Shown piece after piece: positions 1 to 8,178 of a stretch of DNA of 44,227 bases (position 1 is its first letter; each line of letters opens with the position of its first letter). The notes under the pieces are model-generated. The model was not told where the DNA came from. It made no database searches and was given only the letters and a program-made list of their open reading frames with translations. This DNA is from Magnetococcales bacterium (GTDB lineage Bacteria; Pseudomonadota; Magnetococcia; Magnetococcales; DC0425bin3), in NCBI GenBank assembly GCA_015228935.1, contig JADGCO010000030.1, positions 1 through 44,227 of the forward strand, given 5' to 3'. The position numbers and the translations under genes are program-made.

Positions 1-2
1 TC

Positions 3-137
3 GGGACCATACCTGACTGGGCCAGAGAAAAAGTGGCCAAGGCTGGTTTGTCATCTTTGGAAGAATGGAGCCTGCGGCTGTTGGATGCCCAATCGCTGGA
101 TGAGGTATTCTCCGAAAACAATGAGGATACCATCTAA
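3..137 (+). CDS. 3' end of an Rpn/DUF4351-type nuclease-transposase family protein (partial)
   Basis: The last 44 codons of a gene that begins before the window. The peptide starts GTIPDWAREKVAKAG and ends in SLDEVFSENNEDTI before a TAA stop. This 'W(A/V)..K...A....L..W..RLLDAQSLDEVF' ending is familiar from C-termini of PD-(D/E)XK nuclease family transposases and DUF4351 proteins, and resembles the end of the Rpn-type protein at 25021-26070 (WVEPKILAADLQTLDVW). These families act on DNA or as recombination-promoting nucleases. Only the C-terminal tail is visible, so the catalytic part cannot be judged. The call rests on recall of the family ending. Confidence 0.5.
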   Translation, partial: GTIPDWAREKVAKAGLSSLEEWSLRLLDAQSLDEVFSENNEDTI

Positions 138-246
138 AAAATCCCCTGGTGGCCTGACACCGTTTCCTTCGACCAATACCTTGTGATATAAAGGTTTCTT
201 CGGTCCGTCAGGCAAAATGTTTGACTTGGCGTGATAGATATGGCAA

Positions 247-3200
247 TCAACAACGCATGCGTCGATGCAACCGTTCGGCCTGGAGATAAAAAGCCTCCAG
301 CCTGGCATGGACCACCTGCGCAAAAGGGGCACCATCGGTCTCGATGGCCAAAAAAGGCAAAGAGGGGTGATCCGCCAGCAGGTCCGCCAGGTGGTTTTCA
401 CCAGAACAGACCGCAATCTTGTTTTCCGGGGTCATGGCATCACCCAGCACGGCCTCGGCAATCCGGTTGGGAAGACAACCAAACGGGGCAATGGCAATCA
501 CCCCACACACCCGTGAGGCCATTTCCAAAACGCTGTTGCCAACCGTGAGAATCGCCTCACCGGCCAGGTTGGGGGAGATGAACTCCTGACCGACCCGCAA
601 AATTTCTGCAATCGGAGGCGGATTCACGGCAATCAGGCCGGACTTTCCCAATATCCGCCGCAAACGGTGTTCATCCCGGGCCATGATTTTTTTGCGCAGG
701 TAAAATACCCCCTTTTCCCAGACCGACATGCGATAATCCACCTGACCGGTCTCCACCAGGGCATCGGAATAGTGGACCCATTCGGCAATACCGCTGCACA
801 GGGTGGCAAAGCCCCGTTCGGCGAGACGTTCGACCAGATGACCACGGGAAAATGGATCACGACGCACATAGATCTCCCCGACCAGGGCCACCAGGGGAAC
901 CTCGGACGAAGGCCGCCGCAAAGGAATGGCGGCAAGGACCTGGGCCGTGACCGCCAACTGTTTTTCCAGGGCGGCCAAGGTGCCGGTCGCCAAAGCGGTC
1001 AGAATGGCCTGCCACTCCTGTTGCAATATATCCAGGCCGGCTTGCGGATCCCGGGCATTGGCCAGGAGCATGGCGCGGATATCTTCCAGCATGTCGGCCA
1101 GAATGATCCCCCACCAGGTATACCGACTGAAGCGCGTCCCCAGACCCCCATAAGAGTTTTCCGAAGTGAGCGACAGCAGGACCACATTGGGCAGGTTGAG
1201 ACGCCGGATCAGGTCTTCCATGAACACAGAGTATTGACCAAACCGGCAGGGTCCAGAGGCCGTCGGCATGAAGTAGACCAGAATTTCATGCGGATCCGTG
1301 CGGGTTTCCAGGTAGCGCAACAGCATGCCGGTGGTCAGGATCAGGGGCAGACACTCCCGCCCCGAAACCTGGGTGCGCCCCTGTTGCAACACCTCCGCAT
1401 CGGTGGCCGGATGGCTGATCGCATGGAAACCGGACAGTGTCAACGCCGTGGTCAAGGCCGCAGTAAAATACGGACCAACCCAGGGAACAAGTACCTTGAC
1501 CCGGGGATCCCTGGCTGGAATTTCCTGGCCGGCAGAGGTTGTGATCCAGATCTGGCCGCGTTGAAAATACAATCGTGCCTGCTGGAAGGAATTGACTGGA
1601 ATTTCAATTTGTTTTGTGTGTTGTTTTGATTTTATCAGCGGCATTTTCAGATGAGTTGCCACAACATCCAGAAATGCCTCGATGCGCGTCTCCAACCCGG
1701 CGTCCGCCGTATGTCCATCCACCTCCAGGATGAGGGTCGGCTTGCCCGCCTGCGCCATGATCTCCTGAAAATAACCCAGAATGAATGAATCCGGACCACA
1801 GCCGAAACAGGTGACGAACACCCCAAACAGGTGCGGATGCCTGGCCGTCAATCGGGCTGCCTTGACCAGCTTTTGCCCAAACCCCCAATACATGTTTTCC
1901 CTGGACAGCTCTTGAGCGGCAGGGAGCATGTCAAAGGGCAGAACGCTGACCCCACGGCTGGCAAACTTGCCGGAGATACCCAGGTTGGCATCCGGAGTCA
2001 AGCCGGCATAGGGGCGGGAGAACAGCACGATCCCGATCTGTTCTGGCCGGGCGGCCAGTTCTGCCAATGTCCTCTCCCCGGCATCGAGCAGGCTTTGTTC
2101 CCAGGCACGTTGTTTCTGCACGGCCCCCCGTGCAGCCAGTCTGGCATCGGCAACGGCAATTCCCATCTCCCGCGCCATCTCCATCAGGGGAGCAACAGCC
2201 CCTTCCACCCCCCCCGTCAAATCCAGAAGCGGCGACAGGAGACCGACGCCCTGCTGTTGCAGCTTCTGCAACTCCTGCCGAAATGCCGCCTGAAGATAAA
2301 ACGGTTCGGCCTGCACGATGGGACATACCTGGGAAAAGGTATGTCCCGTCTGGGCAGGTACCGCCCGCACATGGGGCAGAAACAGATATTCCGGAGGTGG
2401 ATCGAGGGTCAACAGCGCATGCAGATAACCATGTGCCAGCTCTGCCGGATGACAGAAAGTGGCCTTGCGTTTGCCGATACCGGCCTCTGTCACTTTTTCC
2501 GGCACAACGGGTTGCCAACCCAGGGCCGCAAAAAAATGCGTATAAAGGGGCAAGTACTGATGGACCAGAAAACTCCGGTTCAACCCCACCCGACCACGCG
2601 GCACACCCGCCACCTGGCCACCTGCCGCAAGCCGGGTTTCATGACGCCACAGGACCCGGTCAAGGGCCACCTGATCGACCCGGGTTTTATGCCTGGCATT
2701 GACATATTTGTTGCAGGCCCCACCAAACGGTACCCGGCGACCCTCCACTTCAAATACGGCGATGGCACAATGCCGGTCACAAACTTCCTGCGTCCCCGGG
2801 CAGTTGAATGAACGCCGCCAGATGACATCCTTGGCCACCAACGCCTGCAAGTCATAATGCCGGGCTGCCATCACCCCGGAATGGAGGCGTTGCGCCACTT
2901 GCAGGGCCACCCCCAGGGCACCCATGAGGCCGGGTTCCGGCGGCACCACGATGGGTATCCCCAACAAGCCGGCCATGGCCAAAGGCACGGCGCGGTTGTA
3001 GCAGACCCCCCCCTGCATGAACACCCGCTGCCCGACCGGACGCTGTCCTTTGACTCGCTGGAGATAGTTGACACCGATGGCATAAACCAGACCGGCCATG
3101 ATCTCTTCGCGGGTAGCCCCCATGTGAATCGCATGGTGGATATCGGCGGCGATGAAGGCGGCGCATTGATCACTGAACTCCGGAATGCGTTCCCCCTGCA

Positions 3201-4596
3201 TGGCCATGGTGGCGATTTCCGCCAGGGGAATTCCCAAAGTTTCCCAGGCCGCCTCCTCCAGAAAGGAGCCGGTTCCGGCGGCACAGGCCTCGTTCATGGC
3301 ATAATCGACGGGCATCCCATGGAGCAGACGGGTATATTTGGCATCCTGGCCGCCGATTTCAAACAGGGTTTCCACCTCGGGATCAAAAAAAGCCGCCGCC
3401 GTGGCATGGGCGACAATTTCATTGATGATGCCGCTGGTATCGGCATGCAGCCCGGCCAATTGGCGACCGGAACCCGTAATCCCCAGGCCGATGATATCGA
3501 CCTGACTTCCCATGGGCAGGGCTTCACTCAACCGGGTCTGGATTGTGCGATAGCAGGCCCGGGCCGCCCCGACCGGATCCCCGTTGGTGCGCAGATAGAC
3601 CGATGCCAACAAGGCCTGATCTTTTTGGCGCAACAAGACCGCCTTGGTGGTGGTGGAACCGACATCCAGACCCAGGAGGCAACGATCTCCGGCACACGGC
3701 TCTTGTCGCTGCCAGGTCTTGAACTCCACCCTTGAAGCATGGGTTGCCAATGGCGGGAGATGCCCTCGGGAATGAATGTGCGCCTGGACCACATTGTCCC
3801 GAGGCGGCAGGGGCAGCGTCCGTTGTGTCATGGCCCATGCTGCGGCTCCCAACGCCTCGAAACAATGCGCCAGGGGGGCCACTTCCACCTGCGGGTAGTC
3901 CTGTCGCAGATAAGCCAGCAACAATCGATTGCGCGTCACCCCGCCCGTCAGCAACACCGGCCCATCCACCCGCGCCTTGACGAGCAGTTCCATGACCTTG
4001 CCGGCCATCATCCGGCACAGGCCGGCGACAATTCGTTCCCGTGACACCCCTTTGTTGGCCGCATGGGTGCAATCGGATTTGCAAAACACCGAACACCGTC
4101 CGGAAACTGGATAGGAATCTGCCAGTGGTGCCATGGCCACCGCATCTTCCAGGGAAATGCCCAGACGGCGGATTTGCTGCAAAAAAAACTCTCCGGTCCC
4201 GGAGGCACATTTGTTGCCGGTCACCACGCCGGCGATTTTTCCATGCTTGTCGAGAGGATAGGCCAGAAAACCTTCGCCACCCAGGCTTACCACGGCCCTT
4301 TGGCGTCCTCCCTGCAAACCAAGATAAATCAAGGCCTCTTCCACGGCCCGGGGTTCGGAAATATTCGTTAAATTGACCCGCCGGGAAAAACCGCCGCCGG
4401 TGATCGCCACCCCGGCGAAGGGTTCCTTGTGCCAGATGGCCAACAGTTCCTGTAGATGCGCTTCCGGTTTGCCTTGATGGGCTTGTGACGAGGAAGCAAG
4501 CACCTGCCACCCCGACTTTCCCGACCCGGCAGCCTGGCGCTCCAAAACTACCGCCGACAGTGTCGCCGCACCGATACAAATTCCCAGACTCTTCAT
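247..4596 (-). CDS. Giant acyl-CoA dehydratase activase (two BadF/BcrA ATPase domains plus DUF2229-type reductase region)
   Basis: A 1449-residue protein of the large 2-hydroxyacyl-CoA dehydratase activator class, whose smaller relatives use ATP hydrolysis to push a low-potential electron from a [4Fe-4S] cluster into a dehydratase. It contains two ASKHA domains. The first (about 1-260) has a degenerate phosphate loop (GICIGAAT), yet keeps the cluster-type cysteines C130 in NKCASGTGEF and C168 in GRCSVFC. The second (about 305-570) is intact: GLDVGSTTTK at 309-318, EIGGQDAK near 413, C438 in NEACAAGTGSF, C478 in DQCAAF. A DUF2229-like region follows from about 600 with several cysteines (NCPGTQEVCDRHC), and a C-terminal region carries FGCGPDSF and EVDGHTADAG. 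It stands alone; no dehydratase subunits are in view, so the substrate is unknown. The first ATG (4596) gives a complete N-terminal domain. Confidence 0.9.
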   Translation of the reverse strand: MKSLGICIGAATLSAVVLERQAAGSGKSGWQVLASSSQAHQGKPEAHLQELLAIWHKEPFAGVAITGGGFSRRVNLTNISEPRAVEEALIYLGLQGGRQRAVVSLGGEGFLAYPLDKHGKIAGVVTGNKCASGTGEFFLQQIRRLGISLEDAVAMAPLADSYPVSGRCSVFCKSDCTHAANKGVSRERIVAGLCRMMAGKVMELLVKARVDGPVLLTGGVTRNRLLLAYLRQDYPQVEVAPLAHCFEALGAAAWAMTQRTLPLPPRDNVVQAHIHSRGHLPPLATHASRVEFKTWQRQEPCAGDRCLLGLDVGSTTTKAVLLRQKDQALLASVYLRTNGDPVGAARACYRTIQTRLSEALPMGSQVDIIGLGITGSGRQLAGLHADTSGIINEIVAHATAAAFFDPEVETLFEIGGQDAKYTRLLHGMPVDYAMNEACAAGTGSFLEEAAWETLGIPLAEIATMAMQGERIPEFSDQCAAFIAADIHHAIHMGATREEIMAGLVYAIGVNYLQRVKGQRPVGQRVFMQGGVCYNRAVPLAMAGLLGIPIVVPPEPGLMGALGVALQVAQRLHSGVMAARHYDLQALVAKDVIWRRSFNCPGTQEVCDRHCAIAVFEVEGRRVPFGGACNKYVNARHKTRVDQVALDRVLWRHETRLAAGGQVAGVPRGRVGLNRSFLVHQYLPLYTHFFAALGWQPVVPEKVTEAGIGKRKATFCHPAELAHGYLHALLTLDPPPEYLFLPHVRAVPAQTGHTFSQVCPIVQAEPFYLQAAFRQELQKLQQQGVGLLSPLLDLTGGVEGAVAPLMEMAREMGIAVADARLAARGAVQKQRAWEQSLLDAGERTLAELAARPEQIGIVLFSRPYAGLTPDANLGISGKFASRGVSVLPFDMLPAAQELSRENMYWGFGQKLVKAARLTARHPHLFGVFVTCFGCGPDSFILGYFQEIMAQAGKPTLILEVDGHTADAGLETRIEAFLDVVATHLKMPLIKSKQHTKQIEIPVNSFQQARLYFQRGQIWITTSAGQEIPARDPRVKVLVPWVGPYFTAALTTALTLSGFHAISHPATDAEVLQQGRTQVSGRECLPLILTTGMLLRYLETRTDPHEILVYFMPTASGPCRFGQYSVFMEDLIRRLNLPNVVLLSLTSENSYGGLGTRFSRYTWWGIILADMLEDIRAMLLANARDPQAGLDILQQEWQAILTALATGTLAALEKQLAVTAQVLAAIPLRRPSSEVPLVALVGEIYVRRDPFSRGHLVERLAERGFATLCSGIAEWVHYSDALVETGQVDYRMSVWEKGVFYLRKKIMARDEHRLRRILGKSGLIAVNPPPIAEILRVGQEFISPNLAGEAILTVGNSVLEMASRVCGVIAIAPFGCLPNRIAEAVLGDAMTPENKIAVCSGENHLADLLADHPSLPFLAIETDGAPFAQVVHARLEAFYLQAERLHRRMRC

Positions 4597-4752
4597 GACA
4601 TCCTGCGCAAGACTTCAGCAAAAAACGACCCGCCAATGAATCAAGGTCGCGATCATGCCAAATTCCCCTGCCAGGGTCTACTTGTGAATTGATGATTGCT
4701 GCGTCAGACGCTCACCCCGATGTGACAATCCTTTTCCACGTCCGTGGCTCCA

Positions 4753-4781
4753 TTGACATATCGTTCCAATCTGCACACAAT
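4753..4781 (+). promoter_or_regulatory. Candidate sigma-70 promoter for the 4787-6746 gene pair
   Basis: A consensus -35 box TTGACA (4753-4758) lies 17 bp before CACAAT (4776-4781), a 4/6 match to a -10 box. Transcription would begin at about 4788, right at the first ATG (4787) of the downstream gene. That implies either a leaderless message or use of the in-frame ATG at 4847. A second -10-like TATTATA lies near 4797-4803 but has no good -35. Confidence 0.4.
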
Positions 4782-4786
4782 GCGTT

Positions 4787-5320
4787 ATGAAACCGGGTAT
4801 TATACCTTTCAATAGATTGATAAAAGACAGAAAATATGGTCTGGATATGGACAGAAACAACCATAAATGGGAATACGATCCTGGAGAACGCAGAAACAAA
4901 CATAAATGGGATTCTGACCAACCCGGTTTTGTACCTCTGGATGAAAAGAACGCTATCGGAAAATGCCCAAACACCATCACCAACTCTCCTGGTTTGGCAG
5001 AGAGGCTGCTGAACGAGGGGGTGGCTTACCCGCCAAACATGTCAGTCCCCGACGAAATTTTCAATGTTTACCAAGGGGTCGTGTATCGGGCCAAACCGAC
5101 CGTTCCGGGTAAGTCCTATCATGGTTTTCCCGAGAAAGAAGGTAAAGGTCGCAAAATTGCTCTTGAAGTGCTTGCTGAACTGGACAAACGGGCAAAACGA
5201 GACGGAATGTATCCTGAGTTCGAAAATTGGATGAAAAAATACCTCCCGGAAGGTTGGAAACGGCTGTTCAAGACCAGACTCAAGAGACGGGCAAGAGACG
5301 ATGAACCACCTGGATTTTAA
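4787..5320 (+). CDS. Unknown 177-residue basic protein paired with an ImmA/IrrE-type peptidase
   Basis: I do not recognise a family. The protein is highly charged and lacks a signal peptide or membrane segment. It has a short internal repeat, NHKW at residues 25-28 and KHKW at 38-41, also visible as a DNA repeat around 4858-4915. The C-terminal half contains YQGVVYRAKPTVPGKSYHG followed by a helical basic tail ending in LKRRARDDEPPGF. It overlaps the next gene by 20 bp, so the two are almost certainly co-transcribed and translationally coupled. The start is uncertain: the ATG at 4787 has no Shine-Dalgarno and coincides with the predicted transcription start; ATG 4847 (residue 21) is the alternative. 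Pairing with a zinc peptidase suggests a substrate, antitoxin or regulator role, but that is inference from position only. Confidence 0.7.
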   Translation: MKPGIIPFNRLIKDRKYGLDMDRNNHKWEYDPGERRNKHKWDSDQPGFVPLDEKNAIGKCPNTITNSPGLAERLLNEGVAYPPNMSVPDEIFNVYQGVVYRAKPTVPGKSYHGFPEKEGKGRKIALEVLAELDKRAKRDGMYPEFENWMKKYLPEGWKRLFKTRLKRRARDDEPPGF

Positions 5321-6746
5321 ATTTACTCCCGATCTGGTCCATTCCGAAAAAAATTTGCCTGTTTTTTCTGGGAAAGGCCGGCTGTTGGTACACATCCTTG
5401 GTGATGCCATCTGGAGTGAAGATGGTCATGACGGCGTGACAGGGATTGACGAACATTGGGACGGTTTACTGGATCATCTGGCAAAAAACTGGCATGCCCT
5501 TGGCATGGAACAAACTTATCCTCCAGGTCACAACCCGCTCTCCCCTGACCAGTTTCTTGATGAAGCCTTGGCAAGCCTGGACTGGTCATCCGAACCCACG
5601 GAAATACTGTACCCTCGGGAGAGAGAAATCATGGCCTTCGCGGACCGCCACAATCTGGCATCTGGAATGCGTGAAATCCATTTAGACCCGATTTACCTGC
5701 TGCGTGAGGGCAACACAATGCGGGTGGTTGCAGATGATCACGACTTGTCCATGCCCATCTGGAATGCCGTGCAAACCCTCGAAAACCTTGGCAACAACAT
5801 CGCCAGATCCGTATCTTCCCACTCTCCCCGGGGAGCAATCATTCTGGAAAATTGGCACAACCGTTCCCAACCCCTGCCAACCGACAGGTGGCTTGCCCTG
5901 GTCACAGGCATGTCAAGTGAAAGAATCAATCGCATGACAGTCCATGATAATGTCACTTCGGAATATCTTCATCTTCCATCCATGTCCGAACCGGGACCCG
6001 TACAGATTGCAGCCCGAATGACCCATCATGTACTCCTGGATCAGGATTTGAAGGAAGTCTTGAAACTGGTTGCCACACTCAACATGACACCCCTTGGCGG
6101 ACAATTGTTACAGCTTCGTCAGCAGGCTGAAAATCACCTTGCCAGACTGGCCGGGGAAAAAGCCTACGTGCAAGGGTATGAATTGGCCCGTCTGCTGCGT
6201 GAAAAACTGGAACTACCCGATCACGAACCGGTTGACCCGGAGACATTACTAAAACAATGGAACGTATCAATCGAAAAGACCCGAATGGTGGAAGATGTCG
6301 ATGCCATTGCCCGCTGGGAAGATGACCACGCCGTGATTCTGGTCAATCAGAATGGAAAACACGCACAATACCCCTGGGGACGCCGGACAACCCTGGCCCA
6401 CGAAATGGCCCACCTGCTCGTTGACACGCTCTCCACCTTGCCAGCCATTGAGGTTCTGGGTGGGCGGGTACCTGCCAGGCTGGAAAAGCGGGCCAACGCT
6501 TTCGCGGCAGAGTTCCTGCTTCCCGTCAGTCATGTCGAAACGTTGGTAGCGAACGACAGCAACCCGGAAATTCTCAAGAAATGGCTCGATTCATTGACTC
6601 AACAATTCATGGTCAGTCGCACCTTGGCGGCCCGACAAATAGAAAATTTTCTGGCCAAACAGGAAAAACTTTCGCAGGAGTGCCGTCAGTTTCTCGACCG
6701 TGAAGCAAACCGTTACCAGCAAGGCAATAACTGGTTGACGGCTTGA
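5301..6746 (+). CDS. ImmA/IrrE-family metallo-endopeptidase with a long unknown N-terminal region
   Basis: A 481-residue protein. Residues about 290-440 are a recognisable ImmA/IrrE (COG2856) zinc protease domain: HEMAH at 367-371 supplies two zinc ligands and the catalytic Glu, and the downstream RLEKRANAFAAEFLLP supplies the third ligand (E404). In known systems such proteases cleave a repressor or partner protein, as ImmA does for the ICEBs1 repressor and IrrE/PprI for DdrO, in stress response or mobile-element and toxin-antitoxin control. The first 280 or so residues match nothing I recognise and have no XRE helix-turn-helix. The start overlaps the upstream 177-residue gene by 20 bp. The partner is not an XRE repressor, which is unusual for this family. 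No membrane segment is seen; it should be cytoplasmic. Confidence 0.85.
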   Translation: MNHLDFKFTPDLVHSEKNLPVFSGKGRLLVHILGDAIWSEDGHDGVTGIDEHWDGLLDHLAKNWHALGMEQTYPPGHNPLSPDQFLDEALASLDWSSEPTEILYPREREIMAFADRHNLASGMREIHLDPIYLLREGNTMRVVADDHDLSMPIWNAVQTLENLGNNIARSVSSHSPRGAIILENWHNRSQPLPTDRWLALVTGMSSERINRMTVHDNVTSEYLHLPSMSEPGPVQIAARMTHHVLLDQDLKEVLKLVATLNMTPLGGQLLQLRQQAENHLARLAGEKAYVQGYELARLLREKLELPDHEPVDPETLLKQWNVSIEKTRMVEDVDAIARWEDDHAVILVNQNGKHAQYPWGRRTTLAHEMAHLLVDTLSTLPAIEVLGGRVPARLEKRANAFAAEFLLPVSHVETLVANDSNPEILKKWLDSLTQQFMVSRTLAARQIENFLAKQEKLSQECRQFLDREANRYQQGNNWLTA

Positions 6747-6779
6747 CATCTTGTAAGCATCTGCATCAAGAACACCACC

Positions 6780-7610
6780 TCAGCGAAACAATTCTTCAAT
6801 AACAATGGGAACATCCGGTTCCGTGGCGGAATTCGGTTCGGTTGGCAACCCGGCCTGGGAAAGAAGGGTTTTCAATTGGGCAACCCGTTCCTGACCCGAA
6901 GGATGGGTACTCAGAAAGGGAAGGGAACGGTATTTTTCCGGCAGGCGGGCCAGTTTTTCATGAAACAGCACGGCATCGTAGGGGGAAAAACCGGCATCTT
7001 GCAGGTAGGTCAGAGAGAGGCGGTCGGCATCCATCTCCTCTTCCCGGGAGTAGGTTCGCTCCAGGGTGAAACCACCCAGATAGACCAGGGCATCCCCCAG
7101 GGGAACGCCGGTGAAATTCAGGAGAACCCCGACCAGTCCGAGTTTATCCGCGCTCTCCCGGCGATCCTGGCGGACAGCATTGTGACTCAGCTTGTGATGG
7201 GCAATCTCGTGCCCGATGACAAACGCCATCTGACCGGAATGGCCGCGTAAAAAACGGACCATGCCATAATTGATTCCGATTTTCAGCCGGTTGTCATCCA
7301 CCCAGGCGAAGGCGTTGGGACTCCAGTCGCGCAGGATGGAGAGTTCCACATGAATACCGGCAACCTGCTCGATGCGGTTTTGCACGGATTTGATGTCGTT
7401 GAAGGCTTTCTCTCCGAACAAATCCCTGATCTCACTCGGGGCAGCGGCGGAGACCGTGCGGCTGGACGTGGATGGGGTTTTGCGGTTGTGCCGGGGAGCA
7501 TCCTCGATTTCGACGACGACACCCGAGCAGCCCTGGAGAACGACCCACAACCACAAAGCAATCCAGGCCCACCCATCCCCCACACGGAGCTGGCGCGGTC
7601 GGATGATCAC
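6780..7610 (-). CDS. M48-family metalloprotease lipoprotein
   Basis: A 276-residue exported zinc protease of the BepA/YcaL/LoiP type. I chose a GTG start at 7610 because it lies 1 nt after the algH stop and gives a clean lipoprotein signal: a basic N-region, a hydrophobic stretch (WAWIALWLWVV) and lipobox LQGC with the lipidated Cys at residue 28. A longer upstream reading would overlap algH and has no signal. The zinc motif is HEIAHHKLSH, with the third ligand in the SREEEMDADRLSL segment; a Ser-Thr-His-Pro motif (LSTHPSGQERV) follows, typical of the family. Family members assist outer-membrane protein quality control in the periplasm. Lies downstream of mpl and algH on the same strand. Confidence 0.9.
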   Translation of the reverse strand: MIIRPRQLRVGDGWAWIALWLWVVLQGCSGVVVEIEDAPRHNRKTPSTSSRTVSAAAPSEIRDLFGEKAFNDIKSVQNRIEQVAGIHVELSILRDWSPNAFAWVDDNRLKIGINYGMVRFLRGHSGQMAFVIGHEIAHHKLSHNAVRQDRRESADKLGLVGVLLNFTGVPLGDALVYLGGFTLERTYSREEEMDADRLSLTYLQDAGFSPYDAVLFHEKLARLPEKYRSLPFLSTHPSGQERVAQLKTLLSQAGLPTEPNSATEPDVPIVIEELFR

Positions 7611-7611
7611 C

Positions 7612-8175
7612 TCAGTTGGCGGTCTGCCCGGCATCCACCAGCAAGGCGGGATCGATGCCCATGCAACGAATGGCGGCATACCAGCGATCTTTGGGGGGGA
7701 GGTCGAAGACAATGCGACGATCCATTTGGCCAACCAGCCAGGAGTTTTGGCGCAGCTCCACTTCCAACTGCCCCGTTGCCCAACCGGCATATCCCAGGGT
7801 AAACAAAAACCGACCGGTATCTTCGGATTTGGCCAAAAAATGAAGAATTTCCGGATTGGTGGCCATGTAGATATCCGGTGCCACCCGCAGGGAACCGGGA
7901 ATATCGATCATCCGTTCGTGGAGAATGAACCCCCGCTCGGGCGAGACCGGCCCTCCCTGAAAAACGATGGGCTTGTCGGTCCGATTCCAGGGCAGGGACA
8001 ATTGGTTGATGACATCGTCCATGGAAGCGGGATGGGGGTGATTGATCACCAGTCCCAGGGCACCTTCCACGGAATGGGCACAGACGAAGATGACGGATCG
8101 CTCGAAATTGGGATCCCTCAGGCTGGGCATGGCAATCAGGAATTTGCCAACCAGATTTTGTTCCTGAAGCATCAC
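7612..8175 (-). CDS. algH: AlgH/YqgE (UPF0301) family protein
   Basis: A 187-residue cytoplasmic protein covering the whole UPF0301 family. Signature stretches are LVGKFLIAMPSLRDPNFERSV, a variant of the family 'LIAMP.m.Dp.F..sViy', then GALGLVINHP, VFQGGPVSPERGF and LGYAGWATGQLE. AlgH was named from alginate regulation in Pseudomonas, but its molecular role remains unclear. It sits 3 nt after the mpl stop and 1 nt before the M48 protease start, suggesting one transcript. The alternative start is the second Met; the difference is one residue. Confidence 0.95.
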   Translation of the reverse strand: MMLQEQNLVGKFLIAMPSLRDPNFERSVIFVCAHSVEGALGLVINHPHPASMDDVINQLSLPWNRTDKPIVFQGGPVSPERGFILHERMIDIPGSLRVAPDIYMATNPEILHFLAKSEDTGRFLFTLGYAGWATGQLEVELRQNSWLVGQMDRRIVFDLPPKDRWYAAIRCMGIDPALLVDAGQTAN

Positions 8176-8178
8176 GGT

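Noticed and set aside
667-3735. Several long plus-strand frames across the giant activase gene
   Set aside because: All are antisense to a gene with complete, ordered ASKHA motifs; none has a convincing start or domain.
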